Below are positions 17,174 through 26,539 of a DNA stretch of 64,000 nucleotides, piece by piece (the first letter of the stretch is position 1; the number at the start of each line of letters is the position of its first letter). The position numbers were made by a program, and so were the translations under genes. The notes under the pieces are model-generated. The model saw nothing but the letters and a program-made list of their open reading frames with translations, searched no databases and was not told the origin of the DNA. Origin of the DNA: Frankia sp. RB7 (GTDB lineage Bacteria > Pseudomonadota > Alphaproteobacteria > Rhizobiales > Xanthobacteraceae); the NCBI GenBank assembly GCA_030403585.1, contig JAUEPE010000002.1, positions 1 through 64,000 of the forward strand, given 5' to 3'.

Positions 17174-18532
17174 ATGCAGGTCACAGAAACCCTCTCGGAA
17201 GGCTTGAAGCACGAGTTCAAGATCAGCGTTCCCGCGTCTGATCTCGACGCCAAGGCTGGCGCCAAGCTCGTCGACCTCAAGGACAAGGTCCGTCTCAACG
17301 GCTTTCGTCCCGGCAAGGTGCCGGTCGGCCACCTCAAGAAGGTCTATGGCCGTTCGGTGATGGCCGAGACCATCGACCAGACCATTCGCGACACCAACAC
17401 CCAGCTGTTCTCCGAGCGCGGCTTCAAGCTCGCGACCGAGCCGAAGATCACAATGCCGACCGAGCAGGCCGAGGTCGAGGAGCTGCTCTCGGGCAAGTCC
17501 GACCTGACCTATACGGTCGCGATCGAAGTGGTGCCGTCCATCGCGCTCGCCGACTTCAAGACCTTCCAGGTCGAGAAGCCCGTCGCCGACGTGTCCGATT
17601 CGGACGTCGATGAAGCGATCAAGCGCATCGCCGACACCAACCGCGGCTATGCCGCCAAGGCCGAGGGCGCGAAGGCTGAATCCGGCGACCGCGTCACCAT
17701 CAGCTTCAAGGGCACCATCAACGGCGAAGCCTTCGAGGGCGGCACGGGCGAGGGCATCCAGGTTGCGATCGGCTCCAACACCTTCATCCCGGGCTTCGAG
17801 GAGCAGCTCATCGGCATCGGCGCGAACGAGACGCGCACGCTGAAGGTGGCGTTCCCCAAGAACTACATGAGCGAGAAGCTCGCCGGTCAGCCGGCCGAGT
17901 TCGAGACCACGGCGACGCTGATCGAGGCGCCGCAGGATCTCGTGATCGACGACGAGTTCGCCAAGACGCTTGGCCTCGAATCGCTGGACAAGCTGAAGGA
18001 AGCCGCGCGCGAGCGTCTGGTTGTCGAATACGCCGGTGCGACGCGTCAGCGCGTCAAGCGCGCGCTGCTCGATCGTCTCGACGAGGCGCATCGCTTCGAG
18101 GCGCCGCCCTCGCTGGTCGACGAAGAGTTCAATCTGATGTGGAACTCGGTCAAGGCCGAGATGGATTCGGCCGGCAAGACCTTTGCCGACGAGGACACCA
18201 CTGAGGACAAGGCGAAGGAAGAGTACCGCAAGATCGCCGACCGCCGCGTGCGTCTCGGTCTCGTGCTCTCCGAGATCGGCGAGAAGAACAAGATCACGGT
18301 GACTGACGACGAGGTCGGCCGCGCCGTGATCGAGCGAGCCCGCTCGATGCCGGGTCGCGAGAAGGAAGTCTGGGACTATTACCGCAGCAACGCGCAGGCG
18401 CTGGCCCAGCTTCGTGCGCCGATCTACGAGGACAAGGTCGTCGACTTCATCCTCGAGCTCGCCAACGTGACCGAGAAGAAGGTCTCGCGCGAGGATCTGT
18501 ACAAGGACGACGAGGAAAAGACTGCAGCCTGA
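17174..18532 (+). CDS. tig: Trigger factor (ribosome-associated chaperone/PPIase)
   Basis: Binds at the ribosome exit tunnel and folds nascent chains. The 452-residue product starts [17 protein letters not shown]. The ribosome-binding signature is FRPGKVP ([14 protein letters not shown]), the FKBP-type PPIase domain spans about residues 150-245 ([27 protein letters not shown]), and a long helical C-terminal domain follows. An ATG 9 nt upstream is an alternative. It is the first gene of the tig-clpP-clpX-lon block and is closed by its own terminator. Confidence 0.96.
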   Translation: MQVTETLSEGLKHEFKISVPASDLDAKAGAKLVDLKDKVRLNGFRPGKVPVGHLKKVYGRSVMAETIDQTIRDTNTQLFSERGFKLATEPKITMPTEQAEVEELLSGKSDLTYTVAIEVVPSIALADFKTFQVEKPVADVSDSDVDEAIKRIADTNRGYAAKAEGAKAESGDRVTISFKGTINGEAFEGGTGEGIQVAIGSNTFIPGFEEQLIGIGANETRTLKVAFPKNYMSEKLAGQPAEFETTATLIEAPQDLVIDDEFAKTLGLESLDKLKEAARERLVVEYAGATRQRVKRALLDRLDEAHRFEAPPSLVDEEFNLMWNSVKAEMDSAGKTFADEDTTEDKAKEEYRKIADRRVRLGLVLSEIGEKNKITVTDDEVGRAVIERARSMPGREKEVWDYYRSNAQALAQLRAPIYEDKVVDFILELANVTEKKVSREDLYKDDEEKTAA

Positions 18533-18573
18533 AGGCTTTGAGACAGTCTTCTATTAAGGATGATCAGCGGATG

Positions 18574-18608
18574 GGCCCAGCTAGCCAGATGGCCGGCTGG
18601 GCCTTTTT
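18574..18608 (+). terminator. Rho-independent terminator of tig
   Basis: GGCCCAGC pairs with GCTGGGCC and an inner GCC with GGC, separated by a 2-nt mismatch and capped by an AGAT loop. Five T residues follow. Confidence 0.85.
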
Positions 18609-18659
18609 GCGAGAATCAGCTTCAAGTGCCCAGTGGATTAAGCCTTAATTCGTTCCGCA

Positions 18660-18686
18660 CTTGTCTGGCGTGAATTGGGCTATATC
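18660..18686 (+). promoter_or_regulatory. Possible heat-shock-type promoter of clpP
   Basis: CTTG at 18660-18663 and CTATAT around 18680-18685 are arranged roughly as in alphaproteobacterial RpoH promoters, about 130 nt before clpP. The match is partial. Confidence 0.3.
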
Positions 18687-18812
18687 TGTCGGTGCATCCT
18701 GTACCCCGGCGTTCTACTTGCAAGCGTTCTTCTTCTTCCAACTTCCTGCATCACGGGACGTCCATCGCCCTTCCGGCAAAGTGGCGACGTCCTCCGAAAA
18801 CCTAGGTGACTC

Positions 18813-19445
18813 ATGCGCGATCCGGTTGAAACCTACATGAACCTCGTGCCCATGGTGGTCGAGCAGACCAACCGTGGCGAGCGCGCCTACGACATTTTCT
18901 CGCGCCTCTTGAAGGAGCGCATCATCTTCCTGACCGGACCGGTCGAGGACGGCATGTCGACGCTGATCGTCGCGCAGTTGTTGTTCCTTGAGGCGGAAAA
19001 TCCGAAGAAGGAAATCTCGATGTACATCAACTCGCCGGGCGGCGTGGTGACGTCGGGCCTCGCGATCTACGACACCATGCAGTTCATCCGCCCGCCGGTC
19101 TCGACGCTGTGCACGGGGCAGGCGGCCTCGATGGGCTCGCTGCTGCTTGCCGCTGGCGAGAAGGACATGCGCTTCTCGCTGCCGAACGCGCGCATCATGG
19201 TGCATCAACCCTCCGGCGGCTTCCAGGGCCAGGCCACCGACATCATGCTGCACGCACAGGAAATCCTGAACCTGAAGAAGCGGCTCAACGAGATCTACGT
19301 GAAGCACACCGGCCAGACTTACAAGACCATCGAGGACGCGCTGGAGCGCGACAAGTTCCTGACGGCGAACGACGCCAAGGAATTTGGCCTCGTCGACAGG
19401 GTCATCGACAAGCGCGCCGAGGAACCGGCGGCGAAGCCCCAGTAG
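18813..19445 (+). CDS. clpP: ATP-dependent Clp protease proteolytic subunit
   Basis: Self-compartmentalised serine protease that degrades substrates unfolded by ClpX or ClpA. In the 210-residue product the catalytic triad is Ser106 (TGQAASMGS), His131 (IMVHQPSGG) and Asp180 (ALERDKF). YINSPGG near residue 71 is the oxyanion-region signature. No long propeptide is apparent. clpX follows after a 464-nt gap, so separate promoters are likely. Confidence 0.97.
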   Translation: MRDPVETYMNLVPMVVEQTNRGERAYDIFSRLLKERIIFLTGPVEDGMSTLIVAQLLFLEAENPKKEISMYINSPGGVVTSGLAIYDTMQFIRPPVSTLCTGQAASMGSLLLAAGEKDMRFSLPNARIMVHQPSGGFQGQATDIMLHAQEILNLKKRLNEIYVKHTGQTYKTIEDALERDKFLTANDAKEFGLVDRVIDKRAEEPAAKPQ

Positions 19446-19909
19446 CGCGACAGGGCGGCAACATCGATCCCTGGAATCCCTCTTGGGCTTCTCTGGGGAT
19501 CTTGAAGGCGGCGTTTCACGTTAACGGCGCACTTCGCGAGGGTGGAAAAAACGCAATTTTGCGCCCTGCGACAGGCAGAAAGTTCCGCTTTCGTGCTTGT
19601 TTTTCGTGGTAATCCAGCAACGCCGGGGTGATTTCGGTCACTTCGCCCGTGCCAAGACGTGAAATCACGGTATTGTCACGGGTTGCCGGCGACCCCCCGA
19701 TTAGCGAATTCTTGATAGTCGGGTGACAGCATGGTTGGCTACGAATGATCGGCTATGATCGCGAGGAATCGAGTGACCGTGATTCGCACGGTGTGTAACG
19801 CGTAGGGTCTTTTTTGGTACGGAATTTGCTCTATTTGAGTCCCTTACCCGCGAACGTTTCGGGATGGGACGATCGAGCGGACGGGATCGAACCGCGGACG
19901 GAGACATGA
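19446..19909. other. Long clpP-clpX intergenic region
   Basis: 464 nt without a credible gene. It contains short palindromes, notably ACCGTG-ATTCG-CACGGT at 19776-19792, and a CTTGATAG near 19711 that could belong to a clpX promoter. No T-run terminator was found after clpP, so partial read-through into clpX is possible. Confidence 0.5.
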
Positions 19910-21181
19910 ATGAGTAAGGTCGGCACGAGCGACTCCAAGAACACGCTATATTGCTCGTTCTGCGGCAAGAGCCAGCACGAAGTCCGCAAACTGATCGCGG
20001 GTCCCACGGTCTTCATTTGCGACGAGTGCGTCGAGCTCTGCATGGACATCATCCGCGAGGAGAACAAATCCTCGCTGGTCAAGTCGCGCGACGGGATTCC
20101 GACGCCGAAGGAAATCTGCAAGGTTCTCGACGACTACGTCATCGGCCAGAGCCATGCGAAGAAGGTCCTGTCGGTCGCGGTGCACAACCACTACAAGCGC
20201 CTGAACCACCAGACCAAGCACAACGACGTCGAGCTCGCGAAGTCGAACATCCTGCTGATCGGTCCGACCGGTTCGGGCAAGACGCTGCTCGCGCAGACGC
20301 TCGCCCGCATCCTGGACGTTCCGTTCACGATGGCGGATGCGACCACGCTGACCGAAGCCGGCTATGTCGGTGAGGACGTCGAGAACATCATCCTGAAGCT
20401 GCTCCAGGCCGCCGACTACAATGTCGAGCGCGCCCAGCGCGGCATCGTGTACATCGACGAAATCGACAAGATCAGCCGCAAGTCCGACAATCCCTCGATC
20501 ACGCGCGACGTGTCGGGTGAGGGCGTGCAGCAGGCGCTATTGAAGATCATGGAAGGCACCGTGGCTTCGGTCCCGCCGCAAGGCGGTCGCAAGCATCCGC
20601 AGCAGGAATTCCTGCAGGTGGATACCACCAACATCCTGTTCATCTGCGGTGGTGCGTTCTCTGGCCTGGAGAAGATCATCTCGGCGCGCGGCCGTTCGAC
20701 CTCGATCGGTTTTGCCGCCCAGGTGCTGGCGCCGGAAGACCGCCGTACCGGTGAAATCTTCCGTCACGTCGAGCCCGAGGATCTCCTGAAGTACGGCCTG
20801 ATCCCCGAGTTCGTCGGCCGTCTGCCCGTCGTGGCGACGCTGGAGGATCTCGACGAGGCTTCGCTCAAGAAGATCCTGGTCGAGCCGAAGAACGCGCTGG
20901 TGAAACAGTACCAGCGCCTGTTCGAGATGGAGAACATCGAGCTGACCTTCGCCGACGAGGCGCTTGGCGCGGTCGCCCGCAGGGCGATCGAGCGCAAGAC
21001 CGGCGCGCGTGGTCTGCGTTCGATCCTCGAAGCGATCCTGCTCGAGACGATGTTCGACCTGCCGGGTCTCGAAGGTGTGGAAGAAGTCGTGATTTCCCGC
21101 GAAGTCGTGGAAGGAACGGCGCGTCCGCTCTACATCTACGCCGATCGGTCCGATCGCGCCGTCGAGAACGCCAGCGCCTGA
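19910..21181 (+). CDS. clpX: ATP-dependent Clp protease ATP-binding subunit ClpX
   Basis: AAA+ unfoldase partner of ClpP. The 423-residue product begins with the zinc-binding domain (Cys15, Cys18, Cys37, Cys40: CSFC and CDEC). It then has Walker A GPTGSGKT at residues 118-125, Walker [10 protein letters not shown], the GYVGEDVE pore loop and the IGF loop (STSIGFAAQ) that docks into ClpP. A sensor-2 GARGLRSI is present. Length and motif order are normal. Confidence 0.98.
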   Translation: MSKVGTSDSKNTLYCSFCGKSQHEVRKLIAGPTVFICDECVELCMDIIREENKSSLVKSRDGIPTPKEICKVLDDYVIGQSHAKKVLSVAVHNHYKRLNHQTKHNDVELAKSNILLIGPTGSGKTLLAQTLARILDVPFTMADATTLTEAGYVGEDVENIILKLLQAADYNVERAQRGIVYIDEIDKISRKSDNPSITRDVSGEGVQQALLKIMEGTVASVPPQGGRKHPQQEFLQVDTTNILFICGGAFSGLEKIISARGRSTSIGFAAQVLAPEDRRTGEIFRHVEPEDLLKYGLIPEFVGRLPVVATLEDLDEASLKKILVEPKNALVKQYQRLFEMENIELTFADEALGAVARRAIERKTGARGLRSILEAILLETMFDLPGLEGVEEVVISREVVEGTARPLYIYADRSDRAVENASA

Positions 21182-21221
21182 TTTTGCGGCGCTGGAACGC
21201 CCCAAACGTCATTCATAGTAG

Positions 21222-21248
21222 CGGCTGCGGACATCTACTCCGCAGCCG
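21222..21248 (+). terminator. Strong hairpin after clpX (possible terminator without T-run)
   Basis: A perfect 10-bp stem, CGGCTGCGGA (21222-21231) with TCCGCAGCCG (21239-21248), has a 7-nt loop and lies 41 nt after the clpX stop. There is no T-run, so termination efficiency is uncertain; it may protect the mRNA end. Confidence 0.5.
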
Positions 21249-21304
21249 GAATTGCGTCGCTTACCCCCGTGCGTAAGCGCCTGATGGCGCGCGTGTTTCA
21301 ATGA

Positions 21305-21336
21305 CTTGACACCCCCCCAGTCGATAGCCACCTAAT
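21305..21336 (+). promoter_or_regulatory. Putative promoter of lon
   Basis: CTTGACA (21305-21311) and CCTAAT (21331-21336) are 19 nt apart, inside the 322-nt clpX-lon gap and about 170 nt before lon. CTTGAC with a C-rich spacer is compatible with an RpoH promoter, which would suit a heat-shock protease, but spacing is at the edge. Confidence 0.35.
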
Positions 21337-21503
21337 GTCGGCGGCGAGCGAGAATTCTGTTCAAGATTCGCCTCAGTTCCGATCCGGCAAGCCCGGTCCA
21401 ACCTTCAAATGGTAGGCCGGTTTTGTGGATCACCTCGGCACCTTGTGGCGGTTGCGCATGAGAGCGGGCTGCGTGCGAGGGGGCAAAGCAAAAGGAAAAG
21501 GCC

Positions 21504-23927
21504 ATGACTAATCCAAAACCCCGGCCAACCATCGTCCATGGCGAGACGCACGCTTATCCCGTGTTGCCGCTGCGCGATATCGTCGTCTTCCCGCACATGA
21601 TCGTTCCGCTCTTCGTCGGTCGCGAGAAGTCGATCCGCGCGCTCGAAGAGGTGATGAAGAACGACGCGCTGATCATGCTCGCGACGCAGAAGAACGCGTC
21701 CGACGATGATCCGGCCCCCGATTCCATTTACGAGACCGGTACGCTTGCAAGCGTGCTGCAGCTCTTGAAGCTTCCCGACGGCACCGTGAAGGTGCTGGTC
21801 GAAGGGCTCGAGCGTGCGCGCGTGCAGAAGTACACCGATCGCGCCGACTACTACGAGGCCACCGCAACTGCGCTCGCCGACACCGATGCGAAGTCGGTCG
21901 AGGCCGAAGCTCTCTCGCGCTCGGTCGTGTCCGATTTCGAGAGCTATGTGAAGCTCAACAAGAAGATCTCGGCCGAGGTCGTTGGCGTCGTGCAGGCGAT
22001 CACCGATTTCGCCAAGCTCGCCGACACCGTTGCCTCGCATCTCGCCGTCAAGATCGCGGATCGCCAGGGCATCCTGGAGACGCTGTCCGTCACCACGCGC
22101 CTGGAGAAGGTGCTGGGCCTGATGGAGAGCGAGATCTCGGTGCTGCAGGTCGAGAAGCGCATCCGTTCGCGCGTCAAGCGCCAGATGGAGAAGACCCAGC
22201 GCGAGTATTATCTCAACGAGCAGATGAAGGCGATCCAGAAGGAACTCGGCGACGACGACGGTCGCGACGAACTCGCCGATCTCGAAGAGAAGATCTCCAA
22301 GACCAAGCTCTCCAAGGAAGCGCGCGAGAAGGCGCAACATGAATTGAAGAAGCTGCGCCAGATGTCGCCGATGTCCGCGGAAGCGACCGTCGTGCGCAAT
22401 TATCTGGATTGGCTGCTGTCGATCCCGTGGAACAAGAAGTCCAAGGTGAAGAAGGATCTGGAAGCCGCGCAGGCGGTTCTGGATGCGGATCACTACGGGC
22501 TCGAGAAGGTCAAGGACCGCATCGTCGAGTATCTTGCGGTGCAGTCGCGCGCCAACAAGCTGACGGGCCCGATCCTGTGCCTCGTCGGGCCTCCCGGCGT
22601 CGGCAAGACCTCGCTCGGCAAGTCGATCGCGAAGGCGACCGGCCGCGAGTTCGTGCGTGTGTCGCTAGGCGGCGTGCGCGACGAGGCCGAGATCCGTGGT
22701 CACCGCCGCACCTATATCGGCTCGATGCCCGGCAAGATCATCCAGTCGATGCGGAAGGCGAAGTCGTCCAATCCGCTGTTCCTGCTGGACGAGATCGACA
22801 AGATGGGCGCCGATTTCCGCGGCGATCCGTCCTCGGCCTTGCTCGAGGTGCTCGACCCCGAGCAGAACGGGACGTTTGCCGACCACTATCTGGAGGTCGA
22901 TTACGATCTGTCGAACGTCATGTTTATCACGACCGCGAATACGCTCAATATTCCCGGCCCGCTGATGGATCGCATGGAAATCATCCGGATCGCCGGCTAC
23001 ACCGAGAACGAAAAGGTCGAGATCGCGCGCAAGCACCTGATCCCGACCGCGGTGTCCAAGCACGGCCTGGACTCCAAGGAGTTCTCGATCGACGACGACG
23101 CGTTGCTGCTTCTGATCCGCCGCTACACCCGCGAAGCGGGCGTGCGTAATCTGGAGCGTGAGCTCTCCACACTCGCCCGCAAGGCGGTGAAGGAGCTGAT
23201 GATCTCCAAGAAGAAGTCGGTCAAGGTCACCGAGAAGACTCTGGAAGAGCTGCTCGGCGTGCCGAAGTACCGCTACGGCGAGATCGAGAGCGAGCCGCAG
23301 GTCGGTATCGTCACCGGCCTTGCCTGGACTGATGTCGGCGGCGAGCTGCTGACCATCGAGGGCGTCATGATGCCCGGCAAGGGCAAGATGACGGTCACGG
23401 GCAATCTGCGCGACGTGATGAAGGAGTCGATCTCGGCTGCGGCGTCCTACGTCCGCTCCCGTGCGATCGTCTACGGCATCGAGCCGCCGCTGTTCGACCG
23501 GCGCGACATCCACGTGCACGTGCCGGAAGGCGCGACGCCGAAGGACGGTCCGTCGGCGGGCGTGGCCATGGCCACCGCGATCATCTCGGTCATGACCGGC
23601 ATCCCGGTTCGCCATGATGTCGCGATGACCGGAGAGATCACGCTGCGCGGCCGCGTGCTGCCGATTGGCGGTCTGAAGGAGAAGCTGCTGGCCGCTGCTC
23701 GCGGTGGCATCAAGACGGTGCTGATCCCCGAGGACAACGCCAAGGATCTCACGGAGATTTCCGATGCGATCAAGGGCGGCATGGAGATCATCCCGGTCTC
23801 CCGTCTCGACGACGTCGTTGCCAAGGCGCTGGTGAAGAAGCCCGTGCCGATTGTCTGGGAAGAGGACACCAAGGTGACGGTGAAGCCCGACGGCGACGAA
23901 GCCGCCGGCGGCCTGACCGCTCACTGA
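21504..23927 (+). CDS. lon: ATP-dependent protease Lon
   Basis: Homo-oligomeric AAA+ protease for misfolded and regulatory proteins. In the 807-residue product, residues 1 to about 200 are the LON substrate-binding domain ([19 protein letters not shown]). The Walker [13 protein letters not shown] lies near residue 361, Walker B is [12 protein letters not shown], and the catalytic serine is in [12 protein letters not shown] near residue 684 with its lysine partner in the [12 protein letters not shown] region. Length is typical. A terminator follows 24 nt after the stop. Confidence 0.98.
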   Translation: MTNPKPRPTIVHGETHAYPVLPLRDIVVFPHMIVPLFVGREKSIRALEEVMKNDALIMLATQKNASDDDPAPDSIYETGTLASVLQLLKLPDGTVKVLVEGLERARVQKYTDRADYYEATATALADTDAKSVEAEALSRSVVSDFESYVKLNKKISAEVVGVVQAITDFAKLADTVASHLAVKIADRQGILETLSVTTRLEKVLGLMESEISVLQVEKRIRSRVKRQMEKTQREYYLNEQMKAIQKELGDDDGRDELADLEEKISKTKLSKEAREKAQHELKKLRQMSPMSAEATVVRNYLDWLLSIPWNKKSKVKKDLEAAQAVLDADHYGLEKVKDRIVEYLAVQSRANKLTGPILCLVGPPGVGKTSLGKSIAKATGREFVRVSLGGVRDEAEIRGHRRTYIGSMPGKIIQSMRKAKSSNPLFLLDEIDKMGADFRGDPSSALLEVLDPEQNGTFADHYLEVDYDLSNVMFITTANTLNIPGPLMDRMEIIRIAGYTENEKVEIARKHLIPTAVSKHGLDSKEFSIDDDALLLLIRRYTREAGVRNLERELSTLARKAVKELMISKKKSVKVTEKTLEELLGVPKYRYGEIESEPQVGIVTGLAWTDVGGELLTIEGVMMPGKGKMTVTGNLRDVMKESISAAASYVRSRAIVYGIEPPLFDRRDIHVHVPEGATPKDGPSAGVAMATAIISVMTGIPVRHDVAMTGEITLRGRVLPIGGLKEKLLAAARGGIKTVLIPEDNAKDLTEISDAIKGGMEIIPVSRLDDVVAKALVKKPVPIVWEEDTKVTVKPDGDEAAGGLTAH

Positions 23928-23951
23928 GATCGCAATTCGAAAAGATGATAA

Positions 23952-23980
23952 AACGGCGCCTTCGGGCGCCGTTTTTGTTT
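23952..23980 (+). terminator. Rho-independent terminator of lon
   Basis: A 10-bp perfect stem (23952-23961 with 23966-23975) with a TTCG tetraloop is followed by a T-rich run. Confidence 0.92.
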
Positions 23981-23996
23981 TGGGGAAGGGAATGCG

Positions 23997-24401
23997 ATGC
24001 AGGTTGACGGTCAATGTCATTGCGGGCAAATCACCTTCGAGGCCGAGGTCGATCCCGAGACGGTCTCGGTCTGCCACTGCCGCGACTGCCAGACCCTGAC
24101 GGGCTCGCCGTTCCGGGTGACCGCGATCTGCACCGCAGCCGACGTCAAGCTCACCGGCGGCACGCCAAAAGTCTACGGCAAGCGCGGCGACAACGGCCGG
24201 ATGCGCTTCCAGCACTTCTGCGCCGATTGCGGTTCCCCGCTGTTCACCAGCGGCGAGGGCGACCAGGCCGACGATTGGGGCATCCGCTGGGGCTCGATCC
24301 GCCAGCGCGACACATTGCGGCCCGTCAGGCAGATCTGGTGCCAATCGGCCGCGGTGTGGATCGATGCGGTGCCGCTGCTGCCGGGAAGGCCGGGGGATTG
24401 A
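23997..24401 (+). CDS. GFA-family zinc protein (glutathione-dependent formaldehyde-activating fold)
   Basis: A 134-residue CENP-V/GFA domain protein. Two zinc sites are visible: CHCG near residue 7 with CHCRDC near residue 26, and CADCGSPLF near residue 75. Family members are named after Gfa but most are not shown to act on formaldehyde, so enzyme activity is unproven. It sits right after the lon terminator and before tRNA-Val, with no operon partner. Confidence 0.85.
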   Translation: MQVDGQCHCGQITFEAEVDPETVSVCHCRDCQTLTGSPFRVTAICTAADVKLTGGTPKVYGKRGDNGRMRFQHFCADCGSPLFTSGEGDQADDWGIRWGSIRQRDTLRPVRQIWCQSAAVWIDAVPLLPGRPGD

Positions 24402-24465
24402 GGCCCCGAAGATTGACGTTCCGTACTTGCCCGTACGGGGCGGGTAGGGATAAAGAAGCGCCGTG

Positions 24466-24542
24466 GGGCGGTTAGCTCAGCTGGTTAGAGCATCTCGTTT
24501 ACACCGAGAGGGTCCGCGGTTCGAATCCGTGACCGCCCACCA
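24466..24542 (+). tRNA. tRNA-Val (anticodon TAC)
   Basis: A 77-nt cloverleaf with acceptor GGGCGGT/ACCGCCC, discriminator A and encoded CCA. The anticodon stem TCTCG/CGAGA holds loop TTTACAC with anticodon TAC (valine). D loop AGCTCAGCTGGTTAGAGC and T arm GGTTCGAATCC are standard. Confidence 0.97.
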
Positions 24543-24613
24543 CAGCCCTTGTTCGCGTCGCGGGCGATGGCTTCGCAGGCCAGCCCAGGCGGGCCGCCGA
24601 ACGGGAGGCCCCA

Positions 24614-25462
24614 ATGCAACACGAGCAAAACGCCGACCAGATCGCCTATTGGAACGGTCCCAGTGGACAGCGCTGGGCCGATCGCCACAGCGCGCAGGAG
24701 AGTCTGCTTGGACCGATCGCCAACGTGCTGATCGACCGCGCCAAGCCCCGGCCAAGCGAGCGCATTCTCGATGTCGGCTGCGGCTCGGGTGCGACGACCT
24801 TTGCATTCGCGAAGGCTGTGGCGCCAGGCGGTTTTGCGCTCGGGCTCGATGTCTCCGATCCGATGCTGTCGCAGGCACGCGCGTTTGCGCCAAAGGGACT
24901 GGCGCTCGATTTCGTGCTGGCGGATGCGACGGTGCATCCGTTCGAGCCGGCGAGCTTTGATCTGCTCGCCTCGCGCTTCGGCGTGATGTTCTTCGCCGAT
25001 CCGGTTGCGTCCTTCACCAACCTGCGCCGCGCGCTGAAGCCGTCCGGGCGGCTCGCCTTCGCCTGCTGGCGCGAGCCGAAGGAAAATCCGTGGATGATGG
25101 CGCCGTTGATGGCGGTCTACAAACACGTTCCAAAAATGCCGCCGGTCGGGCCGGAAGAGCCGGGGCCGTTCGCCTTCTCCTCGGAGGAGCGCGTGACGCG
25201 CATCCTGAAAGGTGCCGGCTTCGTCGATGTGGCGATGGAGCCGCATAATCTTCCCATGGACATCGCCATCGGCGGCGGGCTCGACGCGGCCGTCGACGGC
25301 TCGCTCCAGATCGGCCCCGCCAGCCGCGCGCTGCAGGGCCATCCGCCGGAGACCTACGCTGCGGCCAAGGCATCGATCCGCGAGGCGCTTGCGCCGTTCC
25401 TGAAGGGACAGAGCGTGGCGCTGCAGGGCGCGATCTGGATCGTGACGGCGAAGGCGGCGTAG
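24614..25462 (+). CDS. Class I SAM-dependent methyltransferase
   Basis: A 282-residue methyltransferase of the UbiE/Methyltransf_11/25 type with motif I ILDVGCGSGATTFAF near residue 51, the acidic GLDVSD about 25 residues later, and FDLLASRFGVMFFADP as motif IV/post-motif. The N-terminus QNADQIAYWNGPSGQRW is typical of a widespread group whose substrate is unknown. It lies alone between tRNA-Val and the palindromic repeat at 25479. No pathway context is available. Confidence 0.85.
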   Translation: MQHEQNADQIAYWNGPSGQRWADRHSAQESLLGPIANVLIDRAKPRPSERILDVGCGSGATTFAFAKAVAPGGFALGLDVSDPMLSQARAFAPKGLALDFVLADATVHPFEPASFDLLASRFGVMFFADPVASFTNLRRALKPSGRLAFACWREPKENPWMMAPLMAVYKHVPKMPPVGPEEPGPFAFSSEERVTRILKGAGFVDVAMEPHNLPMDIAIGGGLDAAVDGSLQIGPASRALQGHPPETYAAAKASIREALAPFLKGQSVALQGAIWIVTAKAA

Positions 25463-25478
25463 GCGCCGCTCTATCCAC

Positions 25479-25564
25479 CGTCATTGCGAGGAGCGAAGCG
25501 ACGAAGCAATCCAGAATGTTTGCGCGGAGGCAGTCTGGATTGCTTCGCTTCGCTCGCAATGACG
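25479..25564. repeat. Intergenic inverted repeat (about 31-bp arms)
   Basis: The left arm 25479-25515 and right arm 25534-25564 are imperfect reverse complements: GTCATTGCGAG matches CTCGCAATGAC, and CAATCCAGA matches TCTGGATTG. Six extra bases in the left arm make a bulge. It lies between the convergent methyltransferase and CDF genes, and ends one base before the CDF stop codon. It carries the GAGCGAAGCGA core also seen at 15349-15432. Confidence 0.85.
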
Positions 25565-25565
25565 A

Positions 25566-26537
25566 TCACACCACATCATCCGGCGCCAGCGCGCAGCCGT
25601 TGTTGGGATGCGTCTCGACCTGAAGCGTGGTGTGGCCGATGCGGTAGGTCGTCTTCAGCAACTGCGCGGTCTCCATCAGGAACGCGTCGGCGGTGCCGGC
25701 GGGCATCACGAGATGGCAAGTGAGCGCAGTCTCGGTGGTCGAAATCGGCCAGACGTGGAGATCATGGATCGCTGACACGCCCGGGCGCGCTAGCAGAAAC
25801 ACCTTGATCGCGGCGATGTCGGTGCCCTTCGGCGCTGCCGCCATCGACATGTCGATGGAGCCGCGCAGCAGGCTGGTCGTGCCCCAGAGGATGCTGCCGC
25901 AGATGACGAGGCTGGTGAGGGGATCGAGCCAGAGCCAGCCGGTCCAGATGATCAGCGCAGCCGAGACCACGACGCCGAGCGAGACCGCGGCGTCGGCCGC
26001 CATGTGCAGATACGCACCTTCGATGTTGATGTCGTCCTTGCGGCCGCTTGCGAACAGCATGGCGGTAAAGCCGTTGATGAGAATGCCGATGCCGGCGACT
26101 ACCATCACGGTGACGCCAGCGACAGGCTCCGGCTCGCGCAGCCGCAGGATCGCCTCCCAGCCGATGGCGCCGGTCGCGACCAGCAGGAACACGGCGTTCG
26201 CGAGCGCCGCGAGAATCGTGGAGGCGCGAAAGCCATAGGTGAAGCGGCCGCTCGGCGCGCGCCGCGCCGCGATCGAGGCGCCCCACGCCACCACCAGGCC
26301 GAGCACGTCGGACAGATTATGGCCGGCATCGGCGAGCAGCGCGGTGGAGTTGCCGAGATAGCCGTAAACTGCCTCGGCCACCACCAGCGCGCTGTTGAGC
26401 GTGATGCCGATCGCGAACGCCTTGCCGAAATTGGCGGGCGCATGGACGTGCGAATGGCCATGGCTGTGGTCGTGACCATGATCATGCGCGTGGCCGTGGT
26501 CATGGTGGTGATGACCGTGATGGTCGTGACTGCCCAA
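25566..26537 (-). CDS. Cation diffusion facilitator with His-rich N-terminus (CzcD/ZitB-like)
   Basis: Inner-membrane divalent metal/proton antiporter, 323 residues. The first 33 residues are mostly His, Asp and Gly (for example HHGHHHHDHGH), a probable metal-buffering tail. Six transmembrane helices follow, with the two metal-site signatures HNLSD (helix 2) and HMAAD (helix 5), and then a cytoplasmic CDF domain. HNLSD/HMAAD ligands favour Zn2+ (possibly Cd/Co). It is the last gene of the efflux operon, 2 nt after the RND pump stop, so it probably passes metal from cytosol to periplasm for the RND system. Confidence 0.93.
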   Translation of the reverse strand: MGSHDHHGHHHHDHGHAHDHGHDHSHGHSHVHAPANFGKAFAIGITLNSALVVAEAVYGYLGNSTALLADAGHNLSDVLGLVVAWGASIAARRAPSGRFTYGFRASTILAALANAVFLLVATGAIGWEAILRLREPEPVAGVTVMVVAGIGILINGFTAMLFASGRKDDINIEGAYLHMAADAAVSLGVVVSAALIIWTGWLWLDPLTSLVICGSILWGTTSLLRGSIDMSMAAAPKGTDIAAIKVFLLARPGVSAIHDLHVWPISTTETALTCHLVMPAGTADAFLMETAQLLKTTYRIGHTTLQVETHPNNGCALAPDDVV

Positions 26538-26539
26538 AC

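Noticed and set aside
22665..24344. A 559-codon minus-strand open frame antisense to lon and the GFA gene
   Set aside because: It crosses the lon terminator and two real genes and has no family features.
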